DNA from: DATJNI01 sp035508275
GTDB lineage: Bacteria > Patescibacteriota > Saccharimonadia > Saccharimonadales > UBA4665
Length of the DNA stretch: 64,000 nucleotides
Assembly: GCA_035508275.1 (NCBI GenBank)
Contig: DATJNI010000016.1
Location: 1 to 64,000 of the forward strand
Direction: 5' to 3'
Shown here in pieces: positions 51,877 to 59,465 of the stretch (within the stretch, counting starts at the first letter, position 1; each line of letters starts with the position of its first letter). Made by a program: the position numbers and the translations under genes. Under the pieces are notes generated by a model, which saw only the letters and a list, made by a program, of their open reading frames with translations, was not told the origin of the DNA and searched no databases.

Positions 51877-53451
51877 ATGCTTAAGAAAATACCTAAATTT
51901 GGCTGGGCTTTACTTGCGGACTCAGTAATCTGGCTTGTTTTAATAAGCCTTCATGCACATCATGCTAAGTGGTGTCCAAAAACAGGTTATTTTAGTTGTT
52001 ACGCCGTATCAGAGGATAGACTGGCTAATTTACTAGCGCTTGTTGCAGTAGTAGCAACCATACTTATTCCGGTAGCTATAGTACTATGGGGTGATCAATT
52101 CAAGTCCAATGCTTTGAAAAAAAGCTCCTCACTTGCCAAAGCATGGGAAGGTGAAAGGACATTAATTTATGTCACTGAGATTGTAGGTGGTCTGGCAGTA
52201 TTGCTTTTAATCTCATTGGTTTTACCTCTCTATATAAAAAGTAGCGCTCTTTTCTGGTGTGCTGTCTTATACGGCTTGTGGGTTCTTGCATATGCGTTCT
52301 GGGTAGCTTTTTATAAAGATCCGGTAGATGTATATAGGCTTAAGCCGCTCAACAAGGATAAAGAGCCTATTGACGTTGATATAGGGCGTGAGCTAATCAC
52401 ATTCACCATTGGTCAACAACCTGCGGACAAAACTACTGATAGTGACACAAGTAATCAACTATGGATGAACCAATTAAGTGATGAACGCACATTTAATGCT
52501 ATCAAGAAAACAATAATCACTACACTTAATTCTGAAGATAAGCAGCTTAGGTTTCAGTGGTGGGCAATATGGCGTAGGTTTCTCATTAGCTGTGATATAG
52601 ATTCTTTAATATCTGAGTTAAATTCAGATGGAGTACTGAGTGAAATTTTGGGTAGCAGTGCAGCCTACAAAAAAGACAACCTAGAGTTTACTTCCACAAG
52701 CTTCTCTCACATAGCAAGTCGGCTTGCCAAAGACAAGGCAAACGCCGACTTTATCCCTGAAATGTATAAGCTTGTCAAAAGTACCTACACAACCAGCTTA
52801 GATCCTGGTGATTTATATAACTTATTTATGCCTTCATTCCGTGCAATATTTAACGCCACCAGCACCTTAAATGATGATGCGGTACAATACTTTCCTGATA
52901 AATGGAAAGTTACGTTAGGCAACCTAAATAGAGGTCAGGGCAAAATGCCAAAAACAACCGCTTCAATATACCGTAGCTGGATAATGGATCTGCAAAAGTA
53001 CAGTAATAAACCCAATGAAGATGCGGCTATTACCACTACTGAAAATATATTTCCAAAATCAAGTACATGGATAATTTCTATGTTTACAAAATTCTGGATA
53101 AATTATGCTTATTTTGACACACAACATCCAGAGTTAATAGGCAACCTGGACTTAAACCTTAGTCGCTGGAAACTCTATGGTCATGTAGGGCGTGTCAATA
53201 CTGAATGGACTGACGTAGCAACAGGCGAGGTTACATTAGCTGGACGTAATGCTTTGGCTTCGGACAATGAGACTTTTGACTTACTTGAAAAGCTTGGGTG
53301 GATAAATCATGACTCAGCTAACCTTTTTGCTACAAGGATTCAGGAAGCATTGCGGCTTATTAAGGGTGAGGATGAAATACCATCATGGCAATATTTTAGT
53401 GAATTGATGAGCCAGTGGGCTGGTCAAGACACTTCACAAACACAAGCCTAG
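51877..53451 (+). CDS. Multi-pass membrane protein with large soluble C-terminal region
   Basis: The 524-residue protein has hydrophobic helices at about 9-26, 49-71, 97-119 and 125-146, followed by some 375 hydrophilic residues with several Trp-rich stretches (WWAIWRRF near 230). The C-terminal region shows no recognised fold or motif. A membrane anchor plus a large cytosolic domain is a layout seen in some phage-defence effectors, but nothing in the sequence proves that. It overlaps the HEPN gene convergently by 4 bp. Confidence 0.65.
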   Translation: MLKKIPKFGWALLADSVIWLVLISLHAHHAKWCPKTGYFSCYAVSEDRLANLLALVAVVATILIPVAIVLWGDQFKSNALKKSSSLAKAWEGERTLIYVTEIVGGLAVLLLISLVLPLYIKSSALFWCAVLYGLWVLAYAFWVAFYKDPVDVYRLKPLNKDKEPIDVDIGRELITFTIGQQPADKTTDSDTSNQLWMNQLSDERTFNAIKKTIITTLNSEDKQLRFQWWAIWRRFLISCDIDSLISELNSDGVLSEILGSSAAYKKDNLEFTSTSFSHIASRLAKDKANADFIPEMYKLVKSTYTTSLDPGDLYNLFMPSFRAIFNATSTLNDDAVQYFPDKWKVTLGNLNRGQGKMPKTTASIYRSWIMDLQKYSNKPNEDAAITTTENIFPKSSTWIISMFTKFWINYAYFDTQHPELIGNLDLNLSRWKLYGHVGRVNTEWTDVATGEVTLAGRNALASDNETFDLLEKLGWINHDSANLFATRIQEALRLIKGEDEIPSWQYFSELMSQWAGQDTSQTQA

Positions 53452-54158
53452 ATTTTTCTATTAAGCCAGTATTTAGAGTCTAATACTTGCAAGTATCTAC
53501 CAAGCCAATGCAGCGCCTTTACTAGATCTTCATGTTCTTCAATCTCACTTAGCTTAGGTCTATAAGCAGTCTTGTGTACAACCCTATTTCTTAAGTTACC
53601 AATACTAGAGCGTTGAATGACATCAAATGCCCAGCTACGCCGGTCATCATCCCTATGCTCTGGGCGTGGTTCATCAGCGTCACGCTCACCTTGAAATACA
53701 GTCAAAAATTCCTCTCTCATGGGGGCATAGGTTTTGTCTCTAATGCTTGTCTCATATGCACCTTTATCAGGATTGTAGGTACTTAAGTTAATGCCACCAA
53801 GCTCATTTCTGTAATCAGGGTTTCTGTCAAACTTTTTGTTAATGATAGCTCTAAGGAAAAAACTCTCAGCAGCTTGGCATAGAGATAGGGCATAATCCCT
53901 ATAAAGCTTTTTTGTCTTTAAGACCGGCAGCTCAAATAAGAACCACTCATAAACCGCAGGCTGGATAAAATCACCTTTAAGCCACAACGCCTTGCCGCAA
54001 TCACTGAATTGGCACTTGAACTCCATGCCGCTAGTGATAGCCATTGGATCAAGGTCGGTTACTCGGTTAATTACGTTCTCTCTTTTGCAGGTTGGACAAT
54101 CAAAGTATATGTTTTCATAACCGGCAGCTTTAATATCCGCTCCAGGCAAGTCAGTCAT
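53448..54158 (-). CDS. Zinc-ribbon plus HEPN-type protein, putative ribonuclease
   Basis: The N-terminus has a CPTCKRE and CQFSDCGK pair of Cys-x2-Cys/Cys-x4-Cys knuckles (about 20-55), a likely zinc ribbon. The helical C-terminal half contains NLRNRVVHKTAYRP near residue 192, matching the R-x4-H motif of HEPN ribonucleases. HEPN proteins are common toxins and defence effectors that cut RNA. The ATG at 54158 is preferred to an upstream TTG; it overlaps the preceding gene by 8 bp. Activity is inferred from the motif only. Confidence 0.65.
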   Translation of the reverse strand: MTDLPGADIKAAGYENIYFDCPTCKRENVINRVTDLDPMAITSGMEFKCQFSDCGKALWLKGDFIQPAVYEWFLFELPVLKTKKLYRDYALSLCQAAESFFLRAIINKKFDRNPDYRNELGGINLSTYNPDKGAYETSIRDKTYAPMREEFLTVFQGERDADEPRPEHRDDDRRSWAFDVIQRSSIGNLRNRVVHKTAYRPKLSEIEEHEDLVKALHWLGRYLQVLDSKYWLNRKI

Positions 54159-54690
54159 ACTTATCACCACTTTCAAGATATTTACCGTCTGTTATACCAA
54201 CAACTTTTCCATCAATCATCAGTCCCATAGCTTCAAGCACTTTTTTAGCTGGATCTTCTCTAGGCTGCTGCCCTTCAGCCATACTTTGAGTGATTCTTAT
54301 TGGCTCACCCAGCTCAGTTTTAATGTGATTAAGTATCAGTGACATATCTCTAAGAGACAGCTGTTGAGGTCTATCTAATAACTCATCAAAATATTTGAAG
54401 ATCTTTATCTTGGCATAAATTAACTGCGGCAGTATTTCCCTGAATAATAGCTCAGCCTCTTCCCTACGCTCTGCCATAATTTTCCGCCTAATTTCCGCCC
54501 TTTTACTACCCCACTCAAGGATATGGCGCTGAGTATTTCCGGAATGTATCCTCTTAAAGTCCCAGCCCTTAACATCACGCAACCAGGTAGTAGCACCGTC
54601 TATATCTTCATTGGCAATAAACTCATATTCAAGCACCTGCCAATCTATGGGCTTCCTATATGACCTATTAATAATGTCAGCTGATTGCAT
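54151..54690 (-). CDS. Partner protein of the HEPN gene, unknown function
   Basis: The 179-residue helical protein has a basic middle (RRKIMAERREEAELLFREIL) and an N-terminal region that could hold a helix-turn-helix (IANEDIDGATTWLRDVKGWDFKRI). It resembles in style phage small-terminase or DNA-binding proteins, but no family is recognised. The 8-bp overlap with the HEPN gene implies coupled translation, so it could be an antitoxin or recognition subunit. Confidence 0.6.
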   Translation of the reverse strand: MQSADIINRSYRKPIDWQVLEYEFIANEDIDGATTWLRDVKGWDFKRIHSGNTQRHILEWGSKRAEIRRKIMAERREEAELLFREILPQLIYAKIKIFKYFDELLDRPQQLSLRDMSLILNHIKTELGEPIRITQSMAEGQQPREDPAKKVLEAMGLMIDGKVVGITDGKYLESGDKYD

Positions 54691-54732
54691 AACCTATGAC
54701 CAACTCCTTACATTTAGTATAGAATAAAAGTG

Positions 54733-55407
54733 ATGAACACTAATCCTAATGCTAAGACCGTATTGTGCTTTGGTGATAGCAACACTCATGGAACAAAACC
54801 TGATAGATCCGGACGCTATGCTGTTAATGAGCGCTGGACTGGACTACTTCAAAAGCAACTAGGTGATCAATACTACATTATTGAAGAAGGCTTAGGTGGA
54901 CGGACTACAGACTTAGAACATATCAATCCTGAAAAACCTAGCAGAAATGGCCTTGTTTATTTTAAGGCGTGTATAGACTCTCACATGCCACTTGACATCA
55001 TAATCATAATGCTAGGCACAAATGACCTTAAAACTGCCTATAACCGTTCTGCTGAAGACATAGCAACCGCCCTTAAGCAGTACCCTGAATATATTAAAAA
55101 GTATTGTAATAGCCGTAACCTTAAGCTGCCTAGAATCATATTGGTCAGCCCAGTATATATAGACAGTAATGCACCGGAGTTTGTAGACACTATGCCCACT
55201 GAAAACGTCTATGATGGGGTTTCAGCTCAAAAATCACATGATTTGGCACAAGCTATTAGTGAGGTTGCTGAAGAAACAGGATGTGAGTTTATTGATGCCG
55301 GTCTGATTGCCACCGTTGGTAATGACGGTTTGCACATGGATAAAGAATCTCAACCTAAGCTAGCAAATAAGTTATTTGAGTCTATAAAGGAGGCACTTAG
55401 CGTATGA
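54733..55407 (+). CDS. SGNH/GDSL-family hydrolase
   Basis: The 224-residue protein has all SGNH blocks: VLCFGDSNTHG (catalytic Ser), EEGLGGRTT (Gly), IMLGTNDLK (Asn) and NDGLHMD near 195 (Asp-x-x-His). It is an esterase or lipase of unknown substrate, without a signal peptide. A GTG one codon upstream is possible. TAGAAT (54720-54725) ends 7 nt before the ATG. It overlaps the downstream dehydrogenase-like gene by 4 bp. Confidence 0.85.
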   Translation: MNTNPNAKTVLCFGDSNTHGTKPDRSGRYAVNERWTGLLQKQLGDQYYIIEEGLGGRTTDLEHINPEKPSRNGLVYFKACIDSHMPLDIIIIMLGTNDLKTAYNRSAEDIATALKQYPEYIKKYCNSRNLKLPRIILVSPVYIDSNAPEFVDTMPTENVYDGVSAQKSHDLAQAISEVAEETGCEFIDAGLIATVGNDGLHMDKESQPKLANKLFESIKEALSV

Positions 55408-56342
55408 AGGCTTTTATTTTTGATCCACTTTGGGATGATTTAATTACTGATGATCTAGCAGAACAGCTTAAAGCCAGTAACCTTGACTTGGTTATTACCA
55501 AAGATATTGCTCCTCTATCTAAATGTGCTGCACTATTTGAAGGTTCTGAAGACCGTATTCTTTGTCTAAACCCAGACTATGTTAGCTGGAAGCTACCGTC
55601 TGAAGATTATAAAAACATTCCTAGCCTTAAGGGAATATTTGGTGCTGCCACATCAACTTCATGGATAGACAAAACATATGCTAATGAAAAAAATATACCG
55701 GTGTGTGATATCAAAAACTTCTCTACACAAGCAGTGGCAGAATGGGCTATCACAATGATGTTTAATGTTGCACGTCAGACACCAAGACTAATTAAGGACG
55801 GATTTCCATTAGATTATGACAAAGATTTTATGAAGTACAGAGGTGTTGAGTTGCAAGGCAAGACTGCCGGTATCATTGGTATGGGTCACATTGGTAGAGC
55901 CATAGCGGATAGATGTAATGGTCTTGGTATGAAAGTAATTTTTTGGTCAAGAAGCCCCAAAGAACAGATATATTCAGCGGTAACTTTAGAGAGACTCATG
56001 TCGGAAGCTGATGTTATATTTCCGGCTATGGAATTAAATGATGAAACCAAAACTATTATTACTGATGAACTGCTAAAGTCTATGAAAAGCTCAGCCATAT
56101 TTATTAGCATTGTCCATGACCTTTTCAACCTTGAGCTAATTCTAGAGATGGTGAAGTCTGGTAAACTATTTGGTTTTGGCTTTGAGTCAGAGCCTAAATC
56201 ATTTAATAAATATGATGGTAACGTATGGGCTGCGCCTTCTTATGCATGGACTACGGATAGCTCAATGCACAATTCAATGACCAAGTGGATAGAAAATATG
56301 GTTAATGCCTCTAAGGGTGACTTCCCTAATAGGATTAACTAA
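55404..56342 (+). CDS. D-2-hydroxyacid dehydrogenase-like protein lacking catalytic Arg and His
   Basis: The 312-residue protein has the NAD-binding domain GMGHIGRAIADRCNGLGMKV near residue 155 and the overall fold of D-isomer-specific 2-hydroxyacid dehydrogenases. Where the family has TARG with the substrate-binding Arg, this reads SIVHD; the EP glutamate is kept (FESEP), but the catalytic TPH is APS. It may have lost or changed activity. It is coupled by a 4-bp overlap to the SGNH hydrolase, suggesting joint action on a lactone, ester or hydroxyacid. Confidence 0.8.
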   Translation: MKAFIFDPLWDDLITDDLAEQLKASNLDLVITKDIAPLSKCAALFEGSEDRILCLNPDYVSWKLPSEDYKNIPSLKGIFGAATSTSWIDKTYANEKNIPVCDIKNFSTQAVAEWAITMMFNVARQTPRLIKDGFPLDYDKDFMKYRGVELQGKTAGIIGMGHIGRAIADRCNGLGMKVIFWSRSPKEQIYSAVTLERLMSEADVIFPAMELNDETKTIITDELLKSMKSSAIFISIVHDLFNLELILEMVKSGKLFGFGFESEPKSFNKYDGNVWAAPSYAWTTDSSMHNSMTKWIENMVNASKGDFPNRIN

Positions 56343-56568
56343 CTGAGCTATCAGCAGATGTTATCACAAAATTGTCTGTGCTGCCGGCACTTAACTTAGT
56401 ACTTAGAAGCTCAATTAGCTCAACAACGTAACCAGTAGCTGTTACTACAGTAGATGGATATTGTATATTCCTACCACCAGCATAATTACCAGATGTAGTT
56501 TGATTATGATCAGACTCACTGCTGTATTGATTTAGTATGTTGATTGAGTCAACTAGATTGTTACCCAT
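56335..56568 (-). CDS. Small protein of unknown function
   Basis: The 77-residue Ser/Thr/Asn-rich protein has no recognised domain. An AAGGGG Shine-Dalgarno lies 8 nt before the ATG, which supports translation. Its end overlaps the dehydrogenase-like gene by 8 bp convergently. Confidence 0.45.
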   Translation of the reverse strand: MGNNLVDSINILNQYSSESDHNQTTSGNYAGGRNIQYPSTVVTATGYVVELIELLSTKLSAGSTDNFVITSADSSVS

Positions 56569-56681
56569 AACGTTACCCCTTTTGCTTGTATAATCAGCAT
56601 TATATTACTTTAGCGCTATCAAATGCTAGTCAGTAGGGTTTGATAACCATTAGGCATATTATAAATAAGATGTTGCTGGGA

Positions 56682-56875
56682 CTATAAATATAGCTCAACC
56701 TTTGGCTCAAGCGGCTCAAAAGTAAAGTCCTTAAAGGTGTATAGGCAGTTTTCTAGGCTAGAATATCTATCTAGGATTTCAGCTATAAGCTCACCACGTT
56801 GAGTTTGAGTTGACCCTCCGTCTTGCAGCCAAGTCTTGACTTTTACAATATTTAGTGGTATTATACTTTTACTAT
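56682..56875 (-). pseudogene. 3' remnant of a coding region
   Basis: The minus strand is open from about 56875 to TAG at 56682-56684 and reads like protein, ending LYTFKDFTFEPLEPKVELYL. It has no start codon in frame before an upstream TAA, and the promoter of the next gene lies in its upstream part. It is best explained as the tail of a gene whose 5' part was lost. The rest of 56569-56681 shows nothing recognisable. Confidence 0.35.
56836..56864 (+). promoter_or_regulatory. Promoter of the gene at 56893
   Basis: TTGACT (56836-56841), 17 bp, TATTAT (56859-56864). The predicted transcript has a leader of about 20 nt with AAGAGG (56876-56881) as Shine-Dalgarno. Confidence 0.55.
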
Positions 56876-56892
56876 AAGAGGTTTATTTTGTG

Positions 56893-57477
56893 ATGGCCAG
56901 TCAGGAATTTATTTTACAAGATACCCTGGTTGATGAAGAGCTTGCTGAAGTTATTGCTTACGAGGTTGCTCCATATGTTGATAGAGCAATTGCGTTAAGA
57001 GAGGGTAAAACTTATTTAGCTAAGCTTAATCCGGAAACAGCTGCATTTATTGGTCATGATTTGTTAGGTGGGGTTGATACAGAAATTGCAAACATCCTAG
57101 ACGAGGTCAATCACATTGCTGTGGTTATCGAAGACGAAAATGACCGAGAGAATGAAGCTAAATTGATAGACGAGTCGGATGACTGGAGCAAAGAAGAAGT
57201 GCAACAATACGCAGATGCTAGTTTTGAACGATGGCATGAGTACGACGACGATGAAAATGACAAAGCTGAGCTTCGTCATAGTTTGATTGATAGAATTCAC
57301 CCAGATGACGAAAGATACTCGAAGTACATAAGAGGAATTCGAAATACGTTTTGGTACCACTGCTATGCAAGGAGTTGGAACGGAACTGACCCCAGGCGAA
57401 AACCTGAACTTGACGTGCCGCTGATCAGAATAGAAAAATTTCTTGACCAGAAATCAGTCAATCTGGCTTCAAGTTAG
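56893..57477 (+). CDS. Acidic protein of unknown function
   Basis: The 194-residue protein is very acidic (for example DENDRENEAKLIDESDD) with no membrane segment. No family is recognised. A GTG directly before the ATG is an alternative start. Promoter and Shine-Dalgarno support expression. Confidence 0.55.
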   Translation: MASQEFILQDTLVDEELAEVIAYEVAPYVDRAIALREGKTYLAKLNPETAAFIGHDLLGGVDTEIANILDEVNHIAVVIEDENDRENEAKLIDESDDWSKEEVQQYADASFERWHEYDDDENDKAELRHSLIDRIHPDDERYSKYIRGIRNTFWYHCYARSWNGTDPRRKPELDVPLIRIEKFLDQKSVNLASS

Positions 57478-57567
57478 ATAATTTGATAGGCCGAGGAACT
57501 AGCTAAAAAGTTTTAACATTGAACAAAATGGCCAGCCAAATGCATATTTTACGAACTCTTCCTGCTA

Positions 57568-57735
57568 TCAACGATTCTTTATGAATGCCAAATAGAAAGA
57601 CATATATGTTAGAACGATTCCAATGTTCGCCATTAGTCGTTCCCAGAATCGATGCCTAAAAAATAAAACATCTACAGCGACCACGGTAGCGACCATGGCT
57701 AGGATGTAAATTATGGTTAATGCTTTGTTGCTCAT
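57568..57735 (-). CDS. Very small two-helix membrane protein
   Basis: A 55-codon frame begins MSNKALTIIYILAMVATVV and has two hydrophobic segments (5-26 and 35-52), ending FIKNR before TGA 57568. AAGGA lies 9 nt before the ATG, and the gene starts 12 bp after the previous small membrane gene, so the two probably form an operon. Function unknown. The 90 bp on its far side (57478-57567) contain nothing recognisable. Confidence 0.55.
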   Translation of the reverse strand: MSNKALTIIYILAMVATVVAVDVLFFRHRFWERLMANIGIVLTYMSFYLAFIKNR

Positions 57736-57747
57736 CGTTTTAATTCC

Positions 57748-57933
57748 TTACTCAAAAAACTTACGGGCAAGACTCGCAGCCAGAACACCAAGAATGAAAC
57801 CGCAACCGAAGATAAGAACATGATGGAATCTACTACTACTAATCAGGGCCCACGCAAGTAAAAATACTATTGCCCAGGCTACAAAAACACCGACTACATA
57901 TATCCAATATGGGTATTTTTTAATTTTGGTCAT
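57748..57933 (-). CDS. Small two-helix membrane protein
   Basis: From the ATG at 57933 the product has 61 residues with two membrane helices (about 9-30 and 36-55) and a basic N-terminus. TATACT (57945-57940 on the minus strand) ends 6 nt before this ATG, so the longer TTG start upstream is excluded and the mRNA should be leaderless. Partner of the smaller membrane gene 12 bp downstream. Confidence 0.55.
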   Translation of the reverse strand: MTKIKKYPYWIYVVGVFVAWAIVFLLAWALISSSRFHHVLIFGCGFILGVLAASLARKFFE

Positions 57934-58032
57934 GATTACAGTATATGCCAATCAGAATAAAATATGAGAAGTCTAAAGCTTAGGGCTTAGACATACTTTT
58001 CTACGTAGGTTGTTTATGATAAATTCGGCTAA

Positions 58033-58413
58033 CTAGGCAGTTAAAATTAATCTACGAATCAATCCTATAAAACGATGCGAGTTGAAATACTCGGCCTCTC
58101 TTGCGTCTCGGTCCCTGATTACTCCGATTCGCTCTATTACGGCTTTGTCAAAATCTGATAGCCTTATCCTCGCCGCTTCCTCCGGATGACCAGCCGCTTC
58201 TTGTGCGTCGGCCACACGATCGAATATCTCGGCAATTACCGGGGGAATGTAGGGCGGAGCTTCTGCTCCCGTAACATAGCCACCGTATGGCCCACCATTG
58301 GGGCTTCTCTCGCCTGCAACTTCCTGAGCAGCGCGCATGCTAATTTCAGCAAACGTGTCTCTATTTACCTGCCCACCATTAGATAAGTTACGTCTAAGAT
58401 AGCCATCTTCCAT
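58033..58413 (-). CDS. Protein of unknown function
   Basis: The 126-residue soluble protein has a Gly/Pro-rich middle (SPNGGPYGGYVTGAEAPPYIPP) followed by helices. It is not recognised. An extended -10 (TGATATAAT) ends 8 nt before the ATG on the minus strand, supporting the start and a leaderless mRNA. Confidence 0.55.
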   Translation of the reverse strand: MEDGYLRRNLSNGGQVNRDTFAEISMRAAQEVAGERSPNGGPYGGYVTGAEAPPYIPPVIAEIFDRVADAQEAAGHPEEAARIRLSDFDKAVIERIGVIRDRDAREAEYFNSHRFIGLIRRLILTA

Positions 58414-58480
58414 ATTACATAATTATATCAGACTAAAGGCAAAGCGTTGAATACTTATGCGGCAAGGAATTTGCGCGTTT

Positions 58481-58738
58481 TTATATTCTTTTAAACCTTG
58501 GTTGTTTGGTGCCATCGTATTCAATATCCTCCAGGAAGTTCTTGGCAGTTCTCACCCAGACAGTACCGTACTCAAGCGAGCGATAGACAACGCAGGGCGC
58601 TTCATTGTCTTCCAGAAAACCAGTTGCTACTATTTCGTATTTTCCTCCCTTGTAGTGCTGGAATTTCTCGCAGTCTTTTGGCCTATATAATTGGTCCCAT
58701 TGAGACTCGATATCTGCAATCGATTTTGGTTTGACCAT
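58481..58738 (-). CDS. DUF1653 family protein
   Basis: The 85-residue protein has the DUF1653 pattern: FQHYKGGKYEIVATG, then APCVVYRSLEYGTVWVR and FLEDIEYDG-x-PRF. DUF1653 proteins are small beta-rich proteins of unknown function, frequent in phages and mobile elements. Length is normal. Confidence 0.82.
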   Translation of the reverse strand: MVKPKSIADIESQWDQLYRPKDCEKFQHYKGGKYEIVATGFLEDNEAPCVVYRSLEYGTVWVRTAKNFLEDIEYDGTKQPRFKRI

Positions 58739-58794
58739 GCTTTAATTCTAACAAACCTCTGGATTGTCTTCTCTGGATAGTACTTAAGGTCTAT

Positions 58795-59178
58795 TTAGCT
58801 TGAGTTGCGCATAAGCCAATTGGCAATCTCGTCAATTTTTAGATGATGTGTCGCCACTTTGACGGCAAAATCCTCCAGATCCTGTGGGCTAGCGCTCAGA
58901 CTAACGCCATTGCGCGCTAAAAAGATACCACAAGATGTTACAGCACTACGTTTATTGCCATCACTAAAAGGATGGTCACCTATAATATTCCTTAAGTACA
59001 CCGCAGCCTTATCGTATAGAGACGGGTACTGCTCTTCACCAAACGCAACTTGTTTTGGTGCTTGAACAACGGACTTAAGTCGTGTCTCGTCTCTTACGCC
59101 GTGACTTCCGCCATAGTCCTCAATTACTTGGAAGTGTAGACGGAGAATCTCCTCCAAGCTTAAGTATTTAACCTTCAT
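58795..59178 (-). CDS. doc: Doc-type (Fic fold) toxin
   Basis: Doc toxins phosphorylate elongation factor Tu and stop translation. The 127-residue protein has the Fic/Doc core H69-PFSDGNKR77 with the conserved His, Asp/Gly/Asn and Arg, and an N-terminal YLSLEEILRLH typical of death-on-curing proteins. It overlaps the AbrB-like antitoxin gene by 4 bp and is the second gene of the module. Confidence 0.9.
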   Translation of the reverse strand: MKVKYLSLEEILRLHFQVIEDYGGSHGVRDETRLKSVVQAPKQVAFGEEQYPSLYDKAAVYLRNIIGDHPFSDGNKRSAVTSCGIFLARNGVSLSASPQDLEDFAVKVATHHLKIDEIANWLMRNSS

Positions 59179-59393
59179 TTATCTGCAAGGTTTTTGAGAG
59201 TCTGGCCATACTTAGCAACAAATGCTTCATATTCACGCAGTAATTCATTCTGCTTGTCCCCAGCACCTACGAGCTCTACCTTAAGATTAAGTGTGTCACC
59301 CTTTTTAGCACCTAGTCTGGCTAGGTCTTTTTTCGATAGGGTTACGCCCTGACTAGAGCCAATTTGTATAACTTTCTGAGTTGTTTCAATCAT
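59175..59393 (-). CDS. AbrB/MazE-type antitoxin
   Basis: The 72-residue protein has the swapped-hairpin AbrB DNA-binding pattern IQIGSSQGVTLSKKDLARLG, then GDTLNLKV, and a C-terminal helix that would wrap the toxin. Doc is more often paired with Phd; AbrB-like partners also occur. A palindrome over its promoter suggests autorepression. The -10 ends 6 nt before the ATG. Confidence 0.85.
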   Translation of the reverse strand: MIETTQKVIQIGSSQGVTLSKKDLARLGAKKGDTLNLKVELVGAGDKQNELLREYEAFVAKYGQTLKNLADK

Positions 59394-59399
59394 ATTTCT

Positions 59400-59427
59400 A
59401 TTATAAACATATTATAATCAGTGTCAA
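59400..59427 (-). promoter_or_regulatory. Toxin-antitoxin promoter with operator palindrome
   Basis: TTGACA (59427-59422), 16 bp, TATAAT (59405-59400) on the minus strand. ATTATAA (59400-59406) and TTATAAT (59412-59418) form a perfect inverted repeat that covers the -10 and spacer, a natural operator for the antitoxin. Confidence 0.7.
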
Positions 59428-59465
59428 GCAAAGATGTCGTCTCTCTTTTTTGCTATTATTAACTT

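Larger units (their letters stand above)
49051..59430. mobile_element. Integrative element/genomic island at tRNA-Gln (right border undetermined)
   Basis: The left end is defined by the tRNA-Gln gene overlapped by a large serine recombinase. The following 10 kb hold unknowns, a HEPN protein, an SGNH hydrolase, small membrane proteins and a toxin-antitoxin pair, mostly without core functions. By hand count the tetranucleotide CTAG, very frequent in the core (17 in 1-1380), is at background here (5 in the recombinase gene, 3 in 51877-53451). No repeat of the tRNA 3' end was recognised on the right; the border given is only where accessory genes stop and could lie earlier. Confidence 0.45.

Noticed and set aside
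56300..59430. Right attachment site of the island as a repeat of the tRNA-Gln 3' end.
   Set aside because: No stretch resembling the T arm or the ATCCCCAGCCA end was found by eye; serine recombinases may leave only a very short core, so the border stays open.
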